Part shown: piece after piece, positions 1-5,532 of the stretch
How positions within the stretch are numbered: the stretch's first letter is position 1
Layout of the letters: each line of letters starts with the position of its first letter
Origin: Acidimicrobiia bacterium
GTDB taxonomy: Bacteria > Actinomycetota > Acidimicrobiia > IMCC26256 > PALSA-555
Length of the DNA: 11,358 bases
NCBI GenBank assembly: GCA_022865365.1
Contig: JALHSW010000443.1
Location: forward strand, 1 to 11,358
Direction: 5' to 3'
Translations under genes and position numbers: made by a program
The notes under the pieces: model-generated
Told to the model about the DNA's origin: nothing
Databases searched by the model: none
The model's input: the letters and a program-made list of their open reading frames with translations, nothing else

Positions 1-427
1 AGAACGGGAGGCAGCGGTCGCGCTCGTCGGTCGTGGGCTTGTTGTCGGGCGGCGCGCAGCGCACCGCGGCCGCGATGTAGGCGTCGCGCACGGTGAGGCC
101 GTCATCGGTGCTGACCGACTCGGCCTGGCTCGCGAGGCCGACACGGTGCAGTGCGGCGAAGAGCCAATCGCCGGAACGATCTCCCGTGAACATCCGACCG
201 GTGCGGTTCGCGCCGTGGGCGGCCGGCGCGAGCCCGAACAGGAGGATCCGAGCGCCCGGATCGCCAAAGCCCGGCACCGGGCGACCCCAGTACTCCTCGT
301 CGCGGAAGGATGCCCGCTTCTCGCGGGCGACCTGCTCACGCCACTCGACGAGCCGCGGACACGCACGGCAAGCCGTGATCTCCTCGGCCAAGGTTCGGAG
401 CGCGGCGGGCTGGGGCACGATGCGCAT
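1..427 (-). CDS. udgB: Uracil-DNA glycosylase, family 5 (UdgB-like), 3' end outside window
   Basis: Removes uracil and related deaminated bases from DNA as the first step of base excision repair in the cytoplasm. The 142 visible residues read from ATG at 425-427 off the left edge. Residues 20-23 are CRAC, and C124 and C139 complete the four-cysteine set that holds the [4Fe-4S] cluster in family 4/5 enzymes. Residues 65-83 carry the active-site loop (GLAPAAHGANRTGRMFTGD); GLAPA plus HGANRTGR is the family 5 form rather than the family 4 GEAPG form. The EEYWGRPVPGFGD stretch at 44-56 is also typical of UdgB. The start fits the usual N-terminus (MRIVPQPAAL). Only a weak, distant purine stretch (AGGGTGG) lies upstream. 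It is divergent from the lipid kinase at 619. The C-terminal third is not visible, so completeness cannot be judged. Confidence 0.93.
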   Translation of the reverse strand, partial: MRIVPQPAALRTLAEEITACRACPRLVEWREQVAREKRASFRDEEYWGRPVPGFGDPGARILLFGLAPAAHGANRTGRMFTGDRSGDWLFAALHRVGLASQAESVSTDDGLTVRDAYIAAAVRCAPPDNKPTTDERDRCLPF

Positions 428-468
428 CGTACGAGTCGCCACCCTGCCAGCCTCGCTCTACTCCTGAT

Positions 469-605
469 CCTGGTCGCGCTCGCTCGGCATCGGGATACCC
501 GACGCCGCTCCTGCGGAGACGCTCGGCTGCTCCTACGCCCTGGTCGCGCTCGCTCGGCATCGGGATACCCGACGCCGCTCCTGCGGAGACGCTCGGCTGC
601 TCCTA
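469..605. repeat. Exact 67-bp tandem duplication (period 70) with two hairpins per copy
   Basis: Bases 469-535 and 539-605 are identical over 67 positions, separated by CGC. Each copy holds two possible hairpins. In copy 1, 485-494 pairs with 498-507 (9 bp, one A-C mismatch, ATA loop), and CTCC 508-511 pairs with GGAG 515-518. Copy 2 has the same at +70. The array sits between the divergent glycosylase and lipid kinase starts, and its right end touches the presumed -10 of the kinase. No open frame over it resembles a protein. No other copy is present in this window. Confidence 0.95.
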
Positions 606-609
606 GGCT
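604..609 (+). promoter_or_regulatory. Candidate -10 element (TAGGCT) for a leaderless lipid kinase transcript
   Basis: TAGGCT fits the actinobacterial TANNNT -10 pattern and ends 9 nt before the GTG at 619. No Shine-Dalgarno sequence lies in between (CCCCTCTTC). Its first three bases are also the in-frame TAG that blocks any upstream start. Prediction only. Confidence 0.4.
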
Positions 610-618
610 CCCCTCTTC

Positions 619-1557
619 GTGCGACTGCTCCTGATCGTGAACCCGACCGCGTCTTCGATGACACCCCGGCGGCGCGTCAAGGTGCAGCAGCTGCTGGGCG
701 AGCATCATCGCCTCGAGGTCGCCGAGACCTACCGGCGTGGCCACGCCACGCGGCTCGCCCGCACCGCGGCCCGAGACGGCATCGATGTCGTCGTCGTCGC
801 CGCCGGGGACGGGACGCTCAACGAGGCCGCCGACGGGCTGATCGGCACCGAGACTGCCCTCGCCCCGCTCCCGGGCGGCTCGACCAACGTGTTCGCCCGG
901 ACGCTCGGCATCCCGCACTCGATCATCCCTGCGACCGAACAGCTGATGGTCTCCCTCGACGCGCAGTCGTTCCAGCGGGTCGGTGTGGGCGCCGGGAACG
1001 GGCGACACTTCCTCTTCCACCTCGGGGCCGGGTTCGACGCTGAGGTGATCGAGCAGGTCGAGCGGCGCCACTGGGTCAAGCGTTGGCTCGCTCATCCCGT
1101 CTTCGCGGTCACCGCCGCGACCACGTTCCTGCGCGGCTTCGACCGCGAACGACCGGCGTACCGCGTCGAGGACGCTGACGGTACGCCGATCGCCGACGGG
1201 TACTTCGCGATCGTGTCGAACACCAAGCCGTACGCGTTCTTCGGTCCCCGTCCGCTGACAGTCACACACGAGGCCGGGCTCGACCGTGCGCTCGCCCTCA
1301 CGATGTTCACCCGGCTCGAGGTCGGGCCGACGATCGCGGCTATCGGCTCTGCACTGGCGCGTGGCAAGCGGCTCTCGAAGAACGATGCGGTTCTCCAGCG
1401 CGCCGACCTCGAGACCCTCACGTTCGTCGCGTACCAGGGCCCGTTCCCGTGGCAGGTCGACGGCGACTACCTGGGCGAGGTCGAGCGGCTCGAGGTGCAC
1501 TACGTGCCGGACTGCCTCACCCTCGTCGTGCCCCGGGCCCGGGGGAAACCGCACTAG
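619..1557 (+). CDS. Diacylglycerol kinase family lipid kinase (DagK_cat domain)
   Basis: A 312-residue soluble lipid kinase of the DgkB/YegS/LCB5 superfamily, likely ATP-dependent phosphorylation of diacylglycerol or a related lipid at the inner membrane face. The protein opens with the first strand of the catalytic fold (LLLIVNPTAS, 3-12). The nucleotide-binding GDGTLNE motif is at 63-69, PGGSTN at 85-90, and GAGFDA at 136-141, which begins the second lobe. The C-terminal beta domain ends in the usual QVDGDYLG at 279-286. No membrane segment or signal peptide is seen, and length is normal. The GTG start is fixed by an in-frame TAG at 604-606 and by the conserved N-terminus; there is no ribosome binding site, so a leaderless mRNA is plausible. 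It converges on the phosphodiesterase gene with one base between stops. The exact lipid substrate cannot be told from sequence. Confidence 0.9.
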   Translation: MRLLLIVNPTASSMTPRRRVKVQQLLGEHHRLEVAETYRRGHATRLARTAARDGIDVVVVAAGDGTLNEAADGLIGTETALAPLPGGSTNVFARTLGIPHSIIPATEQLMVSLDAQSFQRVGVGAGNGRHFLFHLGAGFDAEVIEQVERRHWVKRWLAHPVFAVTAATTFLRGFDRERPAYRVEDADGTPIADGYFAIVSNTKPYAFFGPRPLTVTHEAGLDRALALTMFTRLEVGPTIAAIGSALARGKRLSKNDAVLQRADLETLTFVAYQGPFPWQVDGDYLGEVERLEVHYVPDCLTLVVPRARGKPH

Positions 1558-1558
1558 C

Positions 1559-2305
1559 TCAGCCCGCCGAGAGCACCCGGAGGGCGACATCGGGCACGTC
1601 GGTGATGATCGCCGCGACGCCCGCCGCAGCCAAGCGCACCATCTCCTCCTCGTCGTTCACCGTCCACACGTTGATCGCCACATCGACCTCGCGGGCCCGG
1701 GTCACGATCGGGACCGCCGTGTCCTGGCCGAGCAACGCGAAGAACGGGTGCAGCGAACCGTGGCCCCGCTCCGCGCACAGGGCGATGCCTTCGAACGGGT
1801 CGAGCATGGAGAGGAACCCCGTCGGGATCGAGGGCTCGAGCGCGCGCACCCGGTCGACCGTCGCCAAGTTGAACGACGACACGAGCACGTCGTCGCGCCG
1901 GTCGCGAGCATCCAGCAGCTCGACGACATGCTCGGCAACCCGGTCGGCCGCGTCGTAGTCGGCGTCGGTCGGCAGGTTCTTGATCTCGACGTTCACGAGC
2001 GATCCTCTGCAGACGTCGAGCACCTCTCCGAGGGTGGGGATATCGGGTCGGGCCTCACGGATCTCGACGAGGCTCCGCTCAGCGAGGATCCCCAGCCCCA
2101 GCGCCTCGGCGTCGTGGTGGACGACCAGGCCGTCGTCGGCGGCACGGTGGACATCGAGCTCCACGCCGGCGGCACCCTGGTCGAGCGCGGTGCTGAACGC
2201 TTCGAGCGTGTTCTCGGGGGCGACCGTGCGGGCGCCCCGGTGCGCCAGGACGAGCGGCCGGGCGAGCGGCCGGGCGAGGGGGGGCACGACGGGCGAGCGA
2301 GGCAC
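1559..2305 (-). CDS. Glycerophosphodiester phosphodiesterase (GDPD family)
   Basis: Hydrolyses glycerophosphodiesters to sn-glycerol 3-phosphate and an alcohol, recycling phospholipid head groups. With the GTG start at 2305 the protein has 248 residues, normal for a cytoplasmic GDPD; no signal peptide is present. Motifs in order: HRG at 22-24 followed by APENTLEAF, the metal-binding ELD at 49-51 and HHD at 63-65, EIK at 107-109, then NVWTVND and a terminal GVAAIITDVPD typical of the TIM barrel end. The frame stays open upstream to about 2518, but that part is rich in arginine and proline, unlike the family, and would overlap whiB. A TAGGCT hexamer 8 nt upstream supports 2305; GTG at 2287 is an alternative. 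An exact 12-bp tandem duplication (2251-2262, 2263-2274) encodes the repeated ARPL near the N-terminus, before the catalytic fold. Confidence 0.88.
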   Translation of the reverse strand: MPRSPVVPPLARPLARPLVLAHRGARTVAPENTLEAFSTALDQGAAGVELDVHRAADDGLVVHHDAEALGLGILAERSLVEIREARPDIPTLGEVLDVCRGSLVNVEIKNLPTDADYDAADRVAEHVVELLDARDRRDDVLVSSFNLATVDRVRALEPSIPTGFLSMLDPFEGIALCAERGHGSLHPFFALLGQDTAVPIVTRAREVDVAINVWTVNDEEEMVRLAAAGVAAIITDVPDVALRVLSAG

Positions 2306-2313
2306 GGCCCGGG

Positions 2314-2319
2314 AGCCTA
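2314..2319 (-). promoter_or_regulatory. Candidate -10 element (TAGGCT) for leaderless GDPD transcript
   Basis: Read on the minus strand, TAGGCT ends 8 nt before the GTG at 2305, with no Shine-Dalgarno sequence in the CCCGGGCC between. It is the same hexamer and nearly the same spacing as before the lipid kinase. The surroundings are very GC-rich, so chance is possible. Confidence 0.35.
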
Positions 2320-2370
2320 CGTGGCGAGGTCGACGACCAGGTCGCGACGCGAAACCGCAGGTCAGGGCCC

Positions 2371-2400
2371 TTGTGCCTGAGGTCGCATGGCCCGTAATCT
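2371..2400 (+). promoter_or_regulatory. Candidate whiB promoter (-35 TTGTGC, -10 TAATCT)
   Basis: TTGTGC at 2371-2376 and TAATCT at 2395-2400 are separated by 18 bp, matching the housekeeping sigma pattern of actinobacteria. The -10 lies in the only AT-rich patch of the GDPD/whiB spacer. A start near 2407 would give a leader of about 105 nt before whiB. Confidence 0.45.
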
Positions 2401-2415
2401 TCGCTTTGCCTCGAG

Positions 2416-2496
2416 GGTGGCTCGCCCCGGGGACCCGGTGCGGTCGGCGCACCCACGCTCGATCGCCACGCCTCCGGGTGCGGCCCTCGAGCCACC
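2416..2496 (+). promoter_or_regulatory. Nested inverted repeats in the whiB leader, abutting the ribosome binding site
   Basis: GGTGGCTCG at 2416-2424 is perfectly complementary to CGAGCCACC at 2488-2496 (9 bp, 63-nt loop). Inside the loop, GGTGCG at 2437-2442 pairs perfectly with CGCACC at 2448-2453 around a 5-nt loop. The outer helix ends one base before the AGGAGG ribosome binding site at 2497-2502, so folding could affect initiation. Function is inferred from position only. Confidence 0.4.
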
Positions 2497-2502
2497 AGGA
2501 GG
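2497..2502 (+). promoter_or_regulatory. Strong Shine-Dalgarno (AGGAGG) that fixes the TTG start of whiB
   Basis: A perfect AGGAGG, extended as AGGAGGGGAAG, lies 9 nt before the TTG at 2512. It is one of only two clear ribosome binding sites in the window; the other precedes mrp. It supports the rare TTG codon as the true start. Confidence 0.8.
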
Positions 2503-2511
2503 GGAAGAGCA

Positions 2512-2802
2512 TTGGCACTCACTTGGATCCGCACGCACGACTGGGATGTCGATGACTGGCGCGATCGGTCCGCGTGTCTTGACTCGGACCCCGACGTCTT
2601 CTTCCCGATCGGCACGACCGGCGCCGCGCTCGAGCAGATCGAGACCGCCCGCCGCATCTGCACCGCGTGCCTCGTCAGCGACGAGTGCCTCGAGTTCGCT
2701 CTCGCCACCAACCAGGAAGCCGGGATCTGGGGCGGCGCCATCGAAGAGGAGCGCCGCAAGCTCCGCAAGGCGTGGCTCGTCCGCCAGCGCGCGACCGCCT
2801 GA
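2512..2802 (+). CDS. whiB1: WhiB-family [4Fe-4S] transcription factor, WhiB1-like
   Basis: A 96-residue actinobacterial regulator whose [4Fe-4S] cluster responds to nitric oxide or oxygen and which acts with the principal sigma factor. The four cluster cysteines are C22, C50, C53 and C59 (C-X27-CXXC-X5-C). The GIWGG turn is at 71-75, followed by a basic segment with RRKLRK near 81-86 that contacts DNA. The DPDVFFP segment at 27-33 and overall length resemble WhiB1/WblE rather than the longer WhiB2 or WhiB3 types. Translation starts at TTG behind a perfect AGGAGG. It converges on pdtaS, the arrangement known for Rv3219 and Rv3220c in M. tuberculosis, which supports WhiB1 orthology. A structured leader of about 105 nt is predicted upstream. 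The assignment to WhiB1 rather than another small WhiB is inference. Confidence 0.93.
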   Translation: MALTWIRTHDWDVDDWRDRSACLDSDPDVFFPIGTTGAALEQIETARRICTACLVSDECLEFALATNQEAGIWGGAIEEERRKLRKAWLVRQRATA

Positions 2803-2815
2803 CCCACTCCTGAAG

Positions 2816-2834
2816 ACCGGTCCCCGAGGCCGGT
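2816..2834. terminator. Hairpin between convergent whiB and pdtaS, likely bidirectional terminator
   Basis: ACCGGTC at 2816-2822 pairs with GGCCGGT at 2828-2834 (7 bp including one G-T pair; loop CCCGA). It fills the 33-bp gap between the two stop codons. No T-tract follows on either strand, so it is not a canonical intrinsic terminator, but such U-less hairpins are usual at actinobacterial gene ends. Confidence 0.55.
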
Positions 2835-2835
2835 G

Positions 2836-4308
2836 CTACAGGTCGGCGCCTTGGGCCTTGATGGGGATGCGGACGTTGACCTGGGTCCCGTTCGCGTCGC
2901 GCATCTCAATCGAGCCACCGAGCTCGCTCGTCACGAGCGCGTGCACGATCGAGAGGCCGAGGCCGCGCGACTTCTCGAGGCTGAAGTCGCTCGGGAGCCC
3001 GACGCCGTCGTCGACCACCTGGATCACGAGCTCGTCCGGTTCCCGATCGAGCACAACACGGACGTGGCCCTCGACGGACTCGCCGTCCTCGTGTGGGAAC
3101 GCGTGGTCGACCGCGTTCTGCATGAGCTCGTTGAGCACGACAGCGAGCGGCGTCGCGACCACTCCGGGGACGTCGCCGGCATCACCCTCGACGTCGAACC
3201 GAAGTCGCTGTTCATCGGTCGAGACCGTCTCCTCCACGACCCGCACCAGGGGTCGCACGATGTCGCCGAACGACACGACATCGCCCGAATCACGAGACAG
3301 CGTCTCGTGCACGATCGCGATCGAGCGGATGCGCCGCTCCGACTCCTCGATCGCCTCCTGAGCCTCGGTCGACTTGAGCCTTCGGCCCTGGAGCCGGAGG
3401 AGCGCGGCGATCGTCTGGAGGTTGTTCTTCACACGATGGTGGATCTCACGGATCGTCGCGTCCTTTGACATGAGAATCCGGTCACGCCGACGCAGGTCGG
3501 TGACATCACGCACGAACACAACGACACCGGTGACCCGACCTCCTTCGATGAGGGGAATCGCCTGGACCAGGACCGACGTGTCGCCCCGCTCCAGCTCCTC
3601 CATGACGGGCAGTCGCATCCCGATCGCCGTCTCGGCTGCGTCCTGGTCGAACCCGATCTCGCGGGGCTGGAGTCCGTGGGTGAACGCGTGGATTCCCATG
3701 CGATGGAGTGCACTGATGGCGTTCGGACTCGCGTACCGCATCCGCAGGCCGTCGTCGAGCACGATGACGCCGTCGGCGACCCGCGGTGCCTCCTCGAGCT
3801 CGACCTCGTCGCGCGCGAACGGGAAGGTGCCTTCGGAGATCATCCGAGCGAGCCGGTCGAACACGTCCATGTAGTGCCGCTCGAGCTCGCCAGGGCGGCG
3901 ACCCGACGTCATCGCGCTCTCCCGCGTGAGCACCGCGAACACACGGTCACGGTGACGCATCGGCACGCACTGCACTCGGGCCTTGTCCCGCCGTCCGAGC
4001 ACGGTCGTGTCGCCGCCGACGATCTCGCCCTTGCGCCACGCGCGCGCGACGACAGGGCGCTCGACCTCGTGCACGACCGTGCCGACGAGGTCGGCCGGGT
4101 ACAACGTCTGGCCCGTCGTGGGGCGCACATGAGCGAGCACCACGAACCGGTGCCCTTCCTCACCATCCACGGGCGCCATCAGGAGCAAGTCGGAGAAGCA
4201 GAGATCGGCCAGCGGCTGCCACGTGGCGACCAGGCGCTGCGCGTGTCGCAGCGGTGCGCCCGCGAGCCCGGCGTTCGCGAGAGCAAGCTCGTGGAGGGGA
4301 ACCGACAC
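2836..4308 (-). CDS. pdtaS: PdtaS-type cytosolic sensor histidine kinase (HisKA_2)
   Basis: Sensor kinase of the PdtaS/PdtaR system, which in mycobacteria phosphorylates an ANTAR RNA-binding antiterminator. The 490 residues hold a GAF-like N-terminal domain (about 1-150), a PAS domain (about 180-270), and the HisKA_2 dimerisation helix with EIHHRVKNNLQT at 288-299; H291 of HRVKNN is the likely phospho-acceptor. The ATPase domain has the N-box NELMQNAVDHAF at 393-404, DDGVGLP at 433-439 and GLGLSIV at 449-455. No membrane segment is seen, so the kinase is cytosolic. The GTG start at 4308 leaves a length close to M. tuberculosis PdtaS, whose linker and phospho-acceptor region are nearly identical. 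Only two cysteines occur (C37, C114); the positions aligning with mycobacterial C53 and C57 are valines (V57, V61). It is the last gene of the DUF3107/ATPase operon, 9 bp after ATPase B. No PdtaR gene is in the window. Confidence 0.93.
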   Translation of the reverse strand: MSVPLHELALANAGLAGAPLRHAQRLVATWQPLADLCFSDLLLMAPVDGEEGHRFVVLAHVRPTTGQTLYPADLVGTVVHEVERPVVARAWRKGEIVGGDTTVLGRRDKARVQCVPMRHRDRVFAVLTRESAMTSGRRPGELERHYMDVFDRLARMISEGTFPFARDEVELEEAPRVADGVIVLDDGLRMRYASPNAISALHRMGIHAFTHGLQPREIGFDQDAAETAIGMRLPVMEELERGDTSVLVQAIPLIEGGRVTGVVVFVRDVTDLRRRDRILMSKDATIREIHHRVKNNLQTIAALLRLQGRRLKSTEAQEAIEESERRIRSIAIVHETLSRDSGDVVSFGDIVRPLVRVVEETVSTDEQRLRFDVEGDAGDVPGVVATPLAVVLNELMQNAVDHAFPHEDGESVEGHVRVVLDREPDELVIQVVDDGVGLPSDFSLEKSRGLGLSIVHALVTSELGGSIEMRDANGTQVNVRIPIKAQGADL

Positions 4309-4317
4309 CAGGCCAGG

Positions 4318-5532
4318 TTACGGGGCGAAGAGGTGCTCCCCGATGCACGCAAGACCGTCGATGTCGTGGACATCGTCCTCGAGAGCCGGGACCGTCGCCA
4401 CGACATCGGGGACACGACTCAGCTCGGCACGCAGCTCGACCTCGCGCGTCGCAACGACGGCGTAGTCCCGATACGAGCTCGCGACCGTGCGCAGCACCCG
4501 GACCGTGTGCTCGGTGTCCTCGAGCCCCGGGATGCCCAGCCCGGCGAGCGCCGCAGCCGCCGTGTCGGGATCGGCCAGCACGGCATCCGCCGCAGCCCGG
4601 CCGTCCGCCGAACGCAGGAACTCAGGAAGCACCTTGTTGAGCACCAGTGCTCCGAGGTGGAAGTCGCGTTCCGTCAGCGCCTCGCAGAAGAACTGCGCTT
4701 CCCGCAATGGAGCGCCCTCGAGCGTCGTGACAACGACGAACGACGTCCGGCGATCGTGCAGCAACCGCTCGACCGCATGGGCGCGCTCGACAAACCCGGC
4801 GTACATCGTCTGGAAGTTGAGGAAGAACTCGGCGATGTCCTGAAGGAACTGACTCCCCAGGATCCGATCGGCCATCTGGTAAAAGGGGCGGCTCGCGAAG
4901 TTGACGAACCGGGCTCCTCGCTTCCCGCCGACGCGGTACGGCATCGTCAGCCACCGAAGGAGTCGGCCCCCGAAGAAGTCGGCCATGCGCGCGGGCGCTT
5001 CGAGGAAGTCGATCGCGTTCCGGGTCGGTGGTGTGTCGATCACGATCAGGTCGTACGCCCCGGTCGAGTGGAGGTCGAAGAGCCGCTCCATCGCGATGTA
5101 GTCGTGGCTCTGGACGAAGCGGCCCGTGATGTTCTGGTAGAGCCCGTTCTCAAGGATCCGGTACGCGGTCTCCTCGTCGGGGGCGTGACGCAGGACAAGC
5201 TCGTCCCAGCTCGCCTTGGTGTCGAGCATGGCGGCGTAGAGCTCGCCACGGGGCTCGAGCCCTGCGGCGCGGAGCACGTCATCGGGGACGCGCCGCTCGA
5301 TGTTGCCGAGAGCCTCGAGGCCGAGCGCGTCGGCGAGACGGCGTGCCGGATCGATCGTGAGCACCAGAACCTTGCCCCCCGAGCGAACCGCGGCACCGAG
5401 CGCCGCGGCAGCCGCCACCGTCGTCTTCCCGACACCACCGGACCCGCAGAACACGACGATCTCTCGGGTCGCCAACAACGCCTCGAGGCTCGCCTCCCGC
5501 GACGGCGAACGATCCCCCCGGTCGCGACTCAT
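4318..5532 (-). CDS. Get3/ArsA-like ATPase B (Rv3680-type)
   Basis: A 404-residue P-loop ATPase of the ArsA/Get3 family. Family members move tail-anchored proteins or drive metalloid export; the mycobacterial pair Rv3679/Rv3680 has been described as Get3-like. Walker A is GSGGVGKTT at 30-38, the switch I segment DPARRLADAL at 61-70, switch II DTPPT at 166-170, and NK at 299-300 is the likely base-recognition pair. The residue that is the signature lysine in classical ArsA/Get3 (GKGGVGKT) is Ser31. The Phe- and Met-rich region around 182-245 resembles the helical client-binding insert of Get3, but this is inference. No CXXC zinc motif and no membrane segment occur. The ATG overlaps the stop of ATPase A by 4 bp, which suggests translational coupling and heterodimer formation. 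Arsenite transport is unlikely as no ArsB or ArsD neighbour is present. Confidence 0.87.
   Translation of the reverse strand: MSRDRGDRSPSREASLEALLATREIVVFCGSGGVGKTTVAAAAALGAAVRSGGKVLVLTIDPARRLADALGLEALGNIERRVPDDVLRAAGLEPRGELYAAMLDTKASWDELVLRHAPDEETAYRILENGLYQNITGRFVQSHDYIAMERLFDLHSTGAYDLIVIDTPPTRNAIDFLEAPARMADFFGGRLLRWLTMPYRVGGKRGARFVNFASRPFYQMADRILGSQFLQDIAEFFLNFQTMYAGFVERAHAVERLLHDRRTSFVVVTTLEGAPLREAQFFCEALTERDFHLGALVLNKVLPEFLRSADGRAAADAVLADPDTAAAALAGLGIPGLEDTEHTVRVLRTVASSYRDYAVVATREVELRAELSRVPDVVATVPALEDDVHDIDGLACIGEHLFAP

Noticed and set aside
469..605. CRISPR array or transposon end
   Set aside because: There are only two adjacent copies with a 3-bp gap, no spacers, no terminal inverted repeats, and no transposase or cas gene nearby.
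146..634. Open frame on the plus strand covering the glycosylase and the tandem repeat
   Set aside because: The minus strand encodes all Fe-S cysteines and the active-site loop of a uracil-DNA glycosylase; the repeat-derived residues look non-protein-like.
1286..2380. A 364-codon plus-strand open frame spanning the kinase end and the phosphodiesterase
   Set aside because: It crosses the boundary of two genes with intact motifs in other frames and shows no domain of its own.
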